From: JAJFUE01 sp039683515
Lineage (GTDB): Bacteria > Sumerlaeota > Sumerlaeia > MVZB01
Direction: 5' to 3'
NCBI GenBank assembly: GCA_039683515.1
Contig: JBDKRG010000034.1
Coordinates: 79,760-143,759, forward strand
Length of the DNA stretch: 64,000 bases
Shown: piece by piece, positions 45,080-53,025 of the stretch
Layout: each line of letters begins with the position of its first letter
How positions within the stretch are numbered: the stretch's first letter is position 1
Position numbers and translations under genes: made by a program
The notes under the pieces: generated by a model
Seen by the model: the letters and a program-made list of their open reading frames with translations, nothing else
Told to the model about the DNA's origin: nothing
Database searches by the model: none

Positions 45080-46489
45080 GTGTCGTCTCAGGCAATCATC
45101 ATCGGCGGGGGGATCGCGGGGCTGACGGCGGCGCTCAAGATGGCGCAGTCGGGCCGGTGGCGGCCGCTCGTCCTCGAGAAGGAAACCGTCGCCGGCGGCC
45201 TGGCCCGCTCGCTCGACGTCCACGGCCTGACGAGCGACCTCGGCCCGCACCGCATCCACACCGAAATCCCCGAAGTCAGCAAGTTTATTGATGAAGTCGC
45301 GCAGCCGTCGATCATGTGGGTCAGGCGGCGCAGCCGCATCTACCTGCGCGGCAAATACCTCCCCTACCCGCCCGACCCGATGGCGATGAGCCTGCACCTG
45401 GGCCCGCTGCGCATGGCCGGGTTCATGGCGAGCTTCATGGCCGACAAGGCGCGCGGCGCCGGGCGCGAGGATAGTTACGACTCGCTCATGCGCGGCGCGT
45501 TCGGCAAGTCGCTCTACGAGTTCCTGCTCAGGCCGTACAGCGCCAAGACGTGGAAGATCGACCCGGCCGAGCTGCACGCCGACACGGCGCGCGTGAGGAT
45601 CTCGGTCGGCAACCTGTCGCGCATGATCAAGGGGCTCCTCACGCGCGAGAAAAAAGGGAGCGAGACGGCGCTCAAGGAATTCCGCTACGTTCGCGGCGGC
45701 GCGCGGACGCTCGTGCGCCACCTCCTCGAGCACGCCGAGGCCGCCGGCGCCCGCTTCGAAGCCGGGCGCGAAGTCGGCGGCCTCGAGCTCGACGGCCATC
45801 GCGTGCGCGCGGCCGTCTGCGGCGACCAGCGCACCGAAGGCGACTTGTTCCTCTCGACCGCGCCGCTGCCGATCCTGATCGAGAACCTCCTGCCGCCGCT
45901 GCCGATGCTCGACGAGGCGCGCCGCGCCGCCCACGGGCTCGAATACATCAACATGATCTTCGTCTTCCTGATCGTCGACCGGCCGCGCATCAGCGACGAC
46001 AACTGGCTCTACTTCCCCGAGAAGCATCTCGTCTTCAACCGCGGCTACGAGGCCAAGAATTTCGACGCCTCGCTCGGGCCCGAGGACAAAAGCATCCTGT
46101 GCCTCGAGATCACGACGCGCACGGGCGACGCGCTGTCCAAGACGAGCGACGACGACATCGCCGCCGAGGCCATCGAGCAGATCGTCTCGACCGGGCTCAT
46201 CGAGAAAAAAGATATCGCCGCGCGCGCCGTCCAGCGGATCGATGACGCCTACCCGCTCTACAAGCTCGACTATCGCCGGCGGCTGGCCGCGGCGCTGGCG
46301 GGCGTGCGGCAAATCCCCAACCTGATCACGCTCGGGCGCCAGGGGCTGTTCAACCACAACAACATGGACCACTCGATCTGGATGGGGATGAAGGCCGCCG
46401 AGGCGCTGGCCGCCGCCGACGCCGAAACGGCGCAGAGAAACTGGTACGACGGCGTCGAGCGGTTCAAAACCATGCGCATCGTGGACTGA
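45080..46489 (+). CDS. FAD-dependent oxidoreductase, protoporphyrinogen-oxidase/UGM-like
   Basis: This 469-residue flavoprotein starts at GTG (SSQAIIIGGGIAGLTAALKMAQSG). The dinucleotide-binding GGGIAG is followed by VLEKETVAGGLARS and DLGPHRIH, as in amine-oxidase/UDP-galactopyranose-mutase-like enzymes that use FAD. The LRPYSAKTWKIDPAEL stretch and a C-terminal NLITLGRQGLFNHNNMDHSIWMG fit a group often annotated as FAD-dependent desaturases or protoporphyrinogen-oxidase-like. These frequently occur with glycosyltransferase genes. The substrate is unknown. There is no clear ribosome site. Confidence 0.82.
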   Translation: MSSQAIIIGGGIAGLTAALKMAQSGRWRPLVLEKETVAGGLARSLDVHGLTSDLGPHRIHTEIPEVSKFIDEVAQPSIMWVRRRSRIYLRGKYLPYPPDPMAMSLHLGPLRMAGFMASFMADKARGAGREDSYDSLMRGAFGKSLYEFLLRPYSAKTWKIDPAELHADTARVRISVGNLSRMIKGLLTREKKGSETALKEFRYVRGGARTLVRHLLEHAEAAGARFEAGREVGGLELDGHRVRAAVCGDQRTEGDLFLSTAPLPILIENLLPPLPMLDEARRAAHGLEYINMIFVFLIVDRPRISDDNWLYFPEKHLVFNRGYEAKNFDASLGPEDKSILCLEITTRTGDALSKTSDDDIAAEAIEQIVSTGLIEKKDIAARAVQRIDDAYPLYKLDYRRRLAAALAGVRQIPNLITLGRQGLFNHNNMDHSIWMGMKAAEALAAADAETAQRNWYDGVERFKTMRIVD

Positions 46490-46623
46490 TGACAGATCGA
46501 TATTTACAGCCCAAACGCGGTTTTTTATTCCAATCCAACGTGTTTTCGGTTTTTCCGCGATTTTTCCAAAGCCCCACAAATGCCTCATACTTAATGACTT
46601 AGCTAATGAGATGCATTGCAATT

Positions 46624-46666
46624 AAAAAAATCCCTTATTTAAGCTTGAAAGTGCGCAAATAAGGGA
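46624..46666 (-). terminator. Minus-strand rho-independent terminator
   Basis: TCCCTTATTT/AAATAAGGGA (46631-46640 with 46657-46666) is followed on the minus strand by TTTTTTT. Both flanking genes are on the plus strand, so this terminator has no known coding transcript. Confidence 0.7.
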
Positions 46667-46760
46667 CTAGAAGTGTGGGTTGGTATGCAAGTCTCGGGCA
46701 TCTTATCGGTGCCCCAGATAGGAACCGTTCAATTCCATGAAGGTTTTTTACGCCCGGAGT
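46624..46760 (-). ncRNA. Candidate small RNA upstream of pal
   Basis: The minus strand from about 46760 ends in the terminator above. It contains a GGGCA-N9-TGCCC hairpin (46699-46717) and other complementary words (GGTT...AACC), with no open frame of note. The closed structure and length are compatible with a stable RNA such as 6S, but I cannot match a family by eye. A weaker hairpin with a T-run at 46725-46752 would terminate on the plus strand, so orientation is open. Confidence 0.35.
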
Positions 46761-46771
46761 AGGTGCAGATT

Positions 46772-47302
46772 ATGGAACGTATCGCCCGCTCACTGCCTCG
46801 TTTCGCTCAGGTTGCCCTGATCCTCGTGCTGGCCACCGGCATGATGGCCACCACCGGTTGCGGCTGGCTTAAAGGCAAGAAGAAGCAGCAGCCCGTCCAG
46901 GAACAAGTTGCCCCGAAGGGTCCCGAGAATGCTCCGCTCGAGCATTACAAGGGCGAACTGGCCCCCCTTCCGCAGATGAAGGTCATCTATTTCGCGTATG
47001 ACAAGTCCGCCATCAAGACGGACCAGGTCGACGCGATGGAAGCCAACCTCAAGTTCCTCAAGGACAACCCTGAGATCAAGTGCTACATCACCGGCCACTG
47101 CGACGAGCGCGGCTCGGTCGAGTACAACTTCAACCTCGGCATGCGCCGTGCCACCGCCGTCAAGGACTACTACGTCAGCAAGGGTATCCCGGCTGAGCGT
47201 ATCGAAGTCGGCAGCAAGGGCAAGGAACAGCCGGCCGTCGTTGGCAAGGGCGAAGCCGCCTATGCCAAGAACCGCCGCGCCGAATTCCAGCGCATGTACT
47301 AA
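46772..47302 (+). CDS. pal: Peptidoglycan-associated lipoprotein Pal (OmpA family)
   Basis: This 176-residue outer-membrane lipoprotein tethers the envelope to peptidoglycan with the Tol system. The signal helix LILVLATGMMATTGC ends with lipid-bearing Cys. The C-terminal OmpA domain has VIYFAYDKSAIKTDQ, YITGHCDERGSVEYNFNLGMRRA (the peptidoglycan-binding Asp/Arg) and GSKGKEQP. ATG at 46772 has AGGTG 7 nt upstream. No tol genes are adjacent. A strong terminator follows. Confidence 0.92.
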   Translation: MERIARSLPRFAQVALILVLATGMMATTGCGWLKGKKKQQPVQEQVAPKGPENAPLEHYKGELAPLPQMKVIYFAYDKSAIKTDQVDAMEANLKFLKDNPEIKCYITGHCDERGSVEYNFNLGMRRATAVKDYYVSKGIPAERIEVGSKGKEQPAVVGKGEAAYAKNRRAEFQRMY

Positions 47303-47327
47303 GAACCAAGGCAGTTCGAACAAGGGA

Positions 47328-47359
47328 CGGGCGGTCGCAAGGCCGCCCGCCTTTTTTTT
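47328..47359 (+). terminator. Terminator of pal
   Basis: CGGGCGGTC/GGCCGCCCG with a GCAA loop is followed by eight T residues, 26 nt after the pal stop. Confidence 0.95.
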
Positions 47360-47378
47360 GTACTCCGCCCGCCGCCCC

Positions 47379-47412
47379 CCCCGTTCGTGCTCGTGCTCGT
47401 AATCGTAATCGA
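47379..47412 (+). repeat. Hexamer array, left arm of 34-bp inverted repeat (family E)
   Basis: The 34 nt begin CCCCGTTCGTG and continue in CTCGTG/ATCGTA steps. The exact reverse complement is at 47756-47789. Confidence 0.93.
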
Positions 47413-47504
47413 AAATCGATCCTGCCAATCCTCTCCGCCTCGTTGTTGGTCATATCTGCAAAATCCCGGGAACGCCGATCTCCCGACCGGCGATTTCTTT
47501 AAAC

Positions 47505-47532
47505 TGTGGGGCCGGCGCCCCCGCCGGCCATT
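47505..47532 (+). repeat. REP-like palindrome, family B (copy 2)
   Basis: The sequence TGTGGGGCCGGCGC, CCCC, GCCGGCCATT matches 38007-38033 apart from the loop. Confidence 0.65.
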
Positions 47533-47755
47533 TTAAAATCACGGGATTTCACATCAACCGTCTCTCCGGGACTCACCTTCTCATGCAACCTGAATCCCGC
47601 CATTGTCATGGCGGGCTGAAAGCAGCCGCCCCTTAAAAGGGGCTTACATTTATAAATCTCCGGGGATTGGTTTATGTTTTGCCAATCAGGAGATTGGCGT
47701 TCCCGGGTTGCGTTCTCCGCAGGTTTGCGGTTCAATTCCGGCGAGGGCTCGATGA

Positions 47756-47789
47756 TCGATTACGATTACGAGCACGAGCACGAACGGGG
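47756..47789 (-). repeat. Hexamer array, right arm of 34-bp inverted repeat (family E)
   Basis: This is the exact reverse complement of 47379-47412. It ends 12 nt before the start codon of the HAD-family gene, so it lies in that gene's 5' leader. Confidence 0.93.
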
Positions 47790-47801
47790 ATACATCATCA
47801 C

Positions 47802-49175
47802 ATGGCAAACCTGCCCAAGCGTTGTTCAGCCGCCGAAGCCGCCCAGCTGGTCGCCCGACTGGGCGAGGAATTCGCCGTCGTCCGCAACCCCGGCTACATC
47901 CACCCGCCCTATGAGCTTTACCCGCTTGCGCCGCGCGCCGTGACGCCGCTGCCCGAGCTCGCCGCCGTCGTCAGCGACATGGACGGCACGACGACGACCA
48001 CCGAGCACCTGTGCGTCTACTCGCTCGATTACATGGTGCGGCGCATGACCGGCCGCCTCGGCCGCGAGGACTGGCCGGGCCTGGGCGACCGCGACCACCC
48101 GCACGTCATCGGCAACAGCACGACCAAGCACGTCGAATACCTCGTCGACGCCTACGGCGCCTCGCTCGACCGGCAGGCGTTCCTCGAGGCGCTCGTCGAG
48201 TCGATCCTGTGGACGCTGGCGCTGAGCCGCGACGACACGCGCCGCGGCGAGGCGCAAACGACCGCGACGATCCTCGGCATCGACGAGCTGATCCGCAGCC
48301 AGCCGGCTGCCGCGCTGATGCGGGACAAGTCGTTCACGATGGAACAGCTGCGGCAAGTGGCGCACGGCCTGGCGTCGGGGAGCCTGGACACGTTTCATGC
48401 CACCGAGCGCGGCGACCTCGTGCGCGGCGGCATCGAAATTTATTACGCGCGCTACCACCAGATCCTCGAGGGGATCGGCCAGGGCCAGGCCGAGACGCTG
48501 GCGCGCCGGCTGCTCGGCGAGGGGCGCCGGCTGATCGAGCCGATGCCCGGCGTCGGGCTGTTCCTGTCGGCCGTCAAGGGCCTCATCACGCCCGGCGAGG
48601 CGGGGACGCTGTTCGACGCCTGCGCCGCCGACCTGCTGCGCGCCAAGGGGCGGCCGGTTCCCGAGGCCGGCGCGATGAATTCCATGCGCGCCGATTTCGT
48701 CAAGGCGGTCGAGGGGTTCAACGCCCGGCCCGTCCCGGTGGCGATCGTGACGTCGTCGCTGGCCTACGAGGCGCGGATCGTCCTGGCCGAGCTGTTCGCC
48801 GTCGTGCGCGGCATGATGGCCGACTGGCCGATCCCGCCCGCGAGCCGCGACAAGCTCCTCGAAAAATTCGCCTCGCCCGACGACCTCTACGACGGGATCC
48901 TGACGGCGACCGACTCCAGCGAGATCCGGCTCAAGCCGCACCGCGACCTCTACAGCATGGCGCTGCACCGGCTCGGCATCGGCACCGAGCGGTTCGGCCA
49001 CGTCCTGGGGCTCGAGGACAGCGAGTCGGGCGTCATCGGCATCCGCGCCGCCGGCATCGGCCTGGCCGTCGCCGTGCCGTTCGACCAGACGCTGGGCCAC
49101 GACCTGAGCGCCGCGACCAAACTCTGCCCCGGCGGCCTCCCGCAGGTCATGTTCGAGGAGCGGTTCTTTATCTGA
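47802..49175 (+). CDS. HAD-superfamily hydrolase with large cap insertion
   Basis: This 457-residue protein has all HAD motifs: I at D59-x-D61-G-T (VVSDMDGTTTTTEH), II around IVTSSLAYEA, III as KPHRDLYSMAL, and IV as GLEDSESGVIGIRAAG. Members are usually phosphatases, mutases or dehalogenases of about 220 residues. Here a helical insertion of about 260 residues sits between motifs I and II, giving twice the usual length. The Thr run after motif I is odd. The substrate is unknown. The start ATG has no clear ribosome site, and the leader carries the inverted hexamer array. Confidence 0.85.
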   Translation: MANLPKRCSAAEAAQLVARLGEEFAVVRNPGYIHPPYELYPLAPRAVTPLPELAAVVSDMDGTTTTTEHLCVYSLDYMVRRMTGRLGREDWPGLGDRDHPHVIGNSTTKHVEYLVDAYGASLDRQAFLEALVESILWTLALSRDDTRRGEAQTTATILGIDELIRSQPAAALMRDKSFTMEQLRQVAHGLASGSLDTFHATERGDLVRGGIEIYYARYHQILEGIGQGQAETLARRLLGEGRRLIEPMPGVGLFLSAVKGLITPGEAGTLFDACAADLLRAKGRPVPEAGAMNSMRADFVKAVEGFNARPVPVAIVTSSLAYEARIVLAELFAVVRGMMADWPIPPASRDKLLEKFASPDDLYDGILTATDSSEIRLKPHRDLYSMALHRLGIGTERFGHVLGLEDSESGVIGIRAAGIGLAVAVPFDQTLGHDLSAATKLCPGGLPQVMFEERFFI

Positions 49176-49281
49176 TTGCGGATTGCGGAGTTCTCCCCGC
49201 ATTCGCATTCCGCACTTCGATTCCCGCCATAATTTGACACGCCGCGCGTGTGATCCGTAAAATTCATACATAACCATACCG

Positions 49282-49980
49282 ATGATCGAAAAACATCGAT
49301 GGGGGAGTTCGCTCTTGGCGGGCATGAACTCGAGTCGTGTTTTTCCCCCCTGCTTCAACGCGATCGCGCGCTGGTCGATCGTCGCGGCGATCGCGCTGGC
49401 CGGCGCGGGGGCGTGGGGGTGGTACCGGTTCACGCGATCGGAGTTCGTGGAACTGACCGGCTACCCCGTCGAGCAGCCGGTGCAGTTCAGCCACATGCAC
49501 CACGTCAGCCGGCTCGGGATCGACTGCCGGATGTGCCACGCGAGCGTCGAGACCTCGAGCTTCGCCGGCATGCCGCCGACCTACACGTGCATGACGTGCC
49601 ACTCGCAGATCTGGCGCAACACGGCGATGCTCGCGCCGATCCGCGAGAGCCTCGATCTCGGCCGGCCGATGCAGTGGCGGCGCGTCTACGACCTGCCCAG
49701 GTTCGTCTATTTCGACCACCGCATCCACGTGGCCAAGGGGATCGGGTGCGCCTCGTGCCACGGGGCGGTCGACCGCATGCCGCTCGTGGCGTTGAACCAG
49801 CCGCTCCACATGCGCTGGTGCCTCGATTGCCACCGCCGGCCGGAACGGTTCGCGCGCCCGAAGGAACTGGTCTTCGACATGAAATACAAGGAGCCGGCCG
49901 ACCAGATCGGGCTGGGCAGGCGGCTCGTCAGCGAATACGGGATCCGGAAACTGACCGATTGCTCGGTCTGCCATCGGTGA
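49282..49980 (+). CDS. actA: Alternative complex III pentaheme cytochrome c ActA
   Basis: This 232-residue protein has an N-terminal membrane anchor (IVAAIALAGAGAWGWYRF) and five CxxCH heme sites: CRMCH, CMTCH, CASCH, CLDCH and CSVCH. Extra His residues (FSHMHHVSR, YFDHRIHVA) are suited as distal ligands. This is the standard first subunit of the act cluster, which oxidises quinol and passes electrons to cytochrome c or directly to an oxidase. The next six genes are the other subunits. The start could also be the Met 14 codons on. Confidence 0.92.
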   Translation: MIEKHRWGSSLLAGMNSSRVFPPCFNAIARWSIVAAIALAGAGAWGWYRFTRSEFVELTGYPVEQPVQFSHMHHVSRLGIDCRMCHASVETSSFAGMPPTYTCMTCHSQIWRNTAMLAPIRESLDLGRPMQWRRVYDLPRFVYFDHRIHVAKGIGCASCHGAVDRMPLVALNQPLHMRWCLDCHRRPERFARPKELVFDMKYKEPADQIGLGRRLVSEYGIRKLTDCSVCHR

Positions 49981-50003
49981 TTTCGGATTGCGGATTGTGT
50001 GCA

Positions 50004-50024
50004 CGATTACGGACACGGGCACGA
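50004..50024 (+). repeat. Degenerate hexamer repeat abutting the actB start
   Basis: CGATTACGGACACGGGCAC matches the inverted form of the family-E hexamer array with changes at the steps. It ends directly before the ATG of actB and occupies its ribosome-site position. Confidence 0.6.
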
Positions 50025-52823
50025 ATGGGTAAAAACAAACACACTCACGAATCGGTATGGGACGAGGGGGTCAGCCGGCGGCGGTTCCTGCAGATCATGG
50101 GGGCGTCGCTGGCGCTTGCGGGGGTGGGCGGATGCACGCGCCAGCCCCCCGAGTCGATCGTGCCGTACGTCACCCAGCCCGAAAACATCACGCCGGGGAA
50201 GGTGAAATACTACGCGACGACGCTGACGCTCGCCGGGTACGGGCGCGGGGCGCTCGTGCGCAGCGACATGGGCCGGCCGACGAAGATCGAGGGGAACCCG
50301 CGCCACCCGGCAAGCCTCGGCGCAACCGACCTGTTCATGCAGGCCGACATCCTGACGCTCTACGACCCGGACCGCTCGCAGAATCTGTTGCGCAAGGGGG
50401 GGATCGGCACGTGGGAACAGTTCGCGTCGATGCTGATCCGGGAGGCGCAAGGGCGGCCCGGCGGGCGCGGCATCCGGCTGCTGACGGGCCATATCACCTC
50501 ACCCACGCTGCTCGAACAGATCGCGGCGTGGCTGCGGGCCAACCCCGAGGCGCGCTGGCACGAGCACGAGCCGTCCGAGGGGTTCGAGCGCGCGGGGACG
50601 AAGCTGGCGTTCGGGCGCGAGCTCGAGCCGGTCTATCATTTCGACCGCGCGGACGTGATCGTTTCGCTCGACGCGGACTTCCTCGGCGAGGGGCCGGGGA
50701 TGGTCGCCTACGGCCGGCAGCTGATCGGGGGGCGGCTCGTGCGCGGCGGCCGCAACCGGATGAACCGGCTTTACTGCGCCGAGGCGATGCCGTCGATCAC
50801 GGGCGCGACGGCCGACCACCGCTGGGCGCTTTCGCCGTCGGGGATCGAGCGGCTCGCGGCGCAGCTACACTCGGCGCTGAACGGCGGCGCGGATGTTCCC
50901 GACCGGGTGCGCGCGATCGCGGCGGACCTGAACGCAAACCGCGGCCGGTCGCTCGTCGTGCCGGGGCCGAGGCTGGGCGCGCCGGCCCACGCGCTGGCGC
51001 ACGCGATGAACGCGACGCTCGGCAACAACGGCGCGGCGGTGACGTTCATCGAGCCGCCGGCCGGGGGCACGGACGTCATGGACCTGTTGGACGAGATGGG
51101 GCGGGGCGAAGTCGGCGTCCTGATCATGCTTGGCTGCAACCCGGCCTGGACGCTGCCGCCGGAGGCGGGCTTCGGCGAAAAGATCCGGAAGGTCCCGCAG
51201 TCGGTGCACGTCGGGCTCTACCGCGACGAGACGGCGGTCGTCTCGCAGTGGCACGTCCCGATGCGCCACGACCTCGAGTCGTGGGGGGACGCGCGGGCCT
51301 ACGACGGGACCGCCTCGCTGATCCAGCCGCTGATCGAGCCGCTCTACGCGTCGCGCTCGCCGCACGAGATCGTCGCGCTGCTCATGGGCGACACCGGGGC
51401 GCGCCCGTATGAAACCGTGCGCCGGCACTGGCGGTCGCTCGCGGGCGAGGCGGATTTCGAGGCCCGGTGGGAGGGCTGGCTGAACGAGGGGGCAATCGCC
51501 AACAGCGCGCCGCGGCCGGTCGCGCCGACGCTCGCGCGCAAGATCGGAACCGAGGCGCCGCCGCCGCAATCCGGCATTGAACTCAACGTGCGGCTCGACC
51601 CGACGGTGTTCGACGGCCGCTATGCGAACAACGCCTGGCTGCAGGAATGCCCCAAGCCGATCACGAAACTGGTGTGGGACAACGCGGCGTTCATGAGCGA
51701 GGCGACGGCCGGAAAGCTCGGCGTCGAAAACGAGCAGCTCGTCGAGCTCAAGCTCGGGCCGAGCATCGTCCGGGCGCCGGCGTGGATCGTGCCCGGGCAC
51801 GCGGACGGTTGCGTGACGGTAACGCTCGGCTACGGCCGCCCCTGGGCCGGCGTCGTCGGCAACCGCGCCGGCTACGACGCCTACCCGCTGCGCACATTCG
51901 AGCGGCCATGGTCGGCGGCGGGTCTGAGCGTCGCGCGCGCGGGAGGCCGGCGGCGGCTCGCGTGCGCGCAGGAGCACCACCGCCTCGACGGCCGGCGGCT
52001 CGCGCGCGAGCAAACGCTCGAGGAATTCACGAAGAATCCCGCGCGCGTGGCCGCCGACGAGCTGATGAACCCGGGCCACGCGCCGTCGCTGCTGCCGAAG
52101 GACGCCTACACCGGCAACGCCTGGGCGATGGCGATCGACCTCACCGCGTGCATCGGCTGCAACGCGTGCGTCGTGGCGTGCCAGGCGGAAAACAACGTGC
52201 CGGTCACCGGGAAGGAACAGGTGCTGCGCGGCCGCGAGATGCACTGGCTGCGCATCGACAACGATTCGGTCGATGACGAGATCGTTTTCCAGCCGCTGGG
52301 GTGCGTGCACTGCGAGAAGGCGCCGTGCGAGCTGGTCTGCCCGGTCGGGGCGACGGTCCACGACGAGGACGGCCTGAACCTGATGGTCTACAACCGCTGC
52401 GTGGGGACGCGCTACTGCTCCAACAACTGCCCCTACAAGGTGCGCCGGTTCAATTTCCTGCAATACACGGACAAGGAGAGCGAATCGCTCAAGTTGATGC
52501 GCAACCCGGACGTCACCGTGCGCAACCGCGGCGTCATGGAGAAATGCACGTATTGCGTGCAGCGCATCCGGCGCGCGCGCATCGAGGCCGACGCCGCCGG
52601 CCGCAGGATCGCGACGGGCGAGGTCACGACCGCGTGCGCGGCGGCGTGCCCGACGCGGGCGATCGTGTTCGGCGACCTGAACGACGCCAGGTCCGAAGTC
52701 GGGGCGCTCAAGCGCGAGCCGCACGGGTATTCGTTGCTCGGCCACCTGAACACGATGCCGCGCACGTTCTACCTGGCGCGGGTGAGGAATCCGAATCCGG
52801 CGCTGGGCAAGACGAAGGCGTGA
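50025..52823 (+). CDS. actB: Alternative complex III subunit ActB (molybdopterin-like plus Fe-S)
   Basis: This is a 932-residue fusion. The Tat-like start (SRRRFLQIMGASLALAGVGGC) ends in a possible lipobox. Residues about 45-640 resemble a molybdopterin oxidoreductase that, in ACIII, lacks the cofactor. The C-terminal ferredoxin-like part carries four cysteine clusters: CIGCNACVVAC, CVHCEKAPCELVC, CVGTRYCSNNCPYK and CTYCVQRI with CAAACPTRA. This gives three 4Fe-4S and one 3Fe-4S type sites in the family. It follows actA after about 45 nt of repeat sequence. Confidence 0.93.
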   Translation: MGKNKHTHESVWDEGVSRRRFLQIMGASLALAGVGGCTRQPPESIVPYVTQPENITPGKVKYYATTLTLAGYGRGALVRSDMGRPTKIEGNPRHPASLGATDLFMQADILTLYDPDRSQNLLRKGGIGTWEQFASMLIREAQGRPGGRGIRLLTGHITSPTLLEQIAAWLRANPEARWHEHEPSEGFERAGTKLAFGRELEPVYHFDRADVIVSLDADFLGEGPGMVAYGRQLIGGRLVRGGRNRMNRLYCAEAMPSITGATADHRWALSPSGIERLAAQLHSALNGGADVPDRVRAIAADLNANRGRSLVVPGPRLGAPAHALAHAMNATLGNNGAAVTFIEPPAGGTDVMDLLDEMGRGEVGVLIMLGCNPAWTLPPEAGFGEKIRKVPQSVHVGLYRDETAVVSQWHVPMRHDLESWGDARAYDGTASLIQPLIEPLYASRSPHEIVALLMGDTGARPYETVRRHWRSLAGEADFEARWEGWLNEGAIANSAPRPVAPTLARKIGTEAPPPQSGIELNVRLDPTVFDGRYANNAWLQECPKPITKLVWDNAAFMSEATAGKLGVENEQLVELKLGPSIVRAPAWIVPGHADGCVTVTLGYGRPWAGVVGNRAGYDAYPLRTFERPWSAAGLSVARAGGRRRLACAQEHHRLDGRRLAREQTLEEFTKNPARVAADELMNPGHAPSLLPKDAYTGNAWAMAIDLTACIGCNACVVACQAENNVPVTGKEQVLRGREMHWLRIDNDSVDDEIVFQPLGCVHCEKAPCELVCPVGATVHDEDGLNLMVYNRCVGTRYCSNNCPYKVRRFNFLQYTDKESESLKLMRNPDVTVRNRGVMEKCTYCVQRIRRARIEADAAGRRIATGEVTTACAAACPTRAIVFGDLNDARSEVGALKREPHGYSLLGHLNTMPRTFYLARVRNPNPALGKTKA

Positions 52824-52913
52824 GGGAATCGATTGCTGTGTAAGAGGTGATATTGAATGCAAATCGAAGACATCTTTTCCACGCAAAGGACGCGGAGAAA
52901 CTCCGATGATTTC

Positions 52914-52975
52914 GGAACCGCGTCAGCGGTTCGACAATTGCGCGCGACGGTTTTGTCGAACCGCTGACGCGGTTC
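52914..52975. repeat. Paired family-A palindromes between actB and actC
   Basis: GGAACCGC-GTCA-GCGGTTCGAC (52914-52935, identical to 23703-23724) and its inverted copy (52955-52975) flank 19 nt. They form a large stem-loop of 21-bp arms in the act operon. Confidence 0.85.
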
Positions 52976-53025
52976 TTGGGCAACGACAAACGAGCGCGAC
53001 AAAATTGCACGAGACTTGGCTGGAT

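Larger units (their letters stand above)
47303..47801. other. Intergenic inverted-repeat block between pal and the HAD gene
   Basis: These 499 nt hold no gene. They contain the pal terminator, a hexamer array (47379-47412), a family-B palindrome (47505-47532), an imperfect inner inverted repeat (47466-47484 with 47690-47705), a small CCCGCCAT/ATGGCGGG hairpin, and the inverted hexamer array (47756-47789). Confidence 0.8.
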
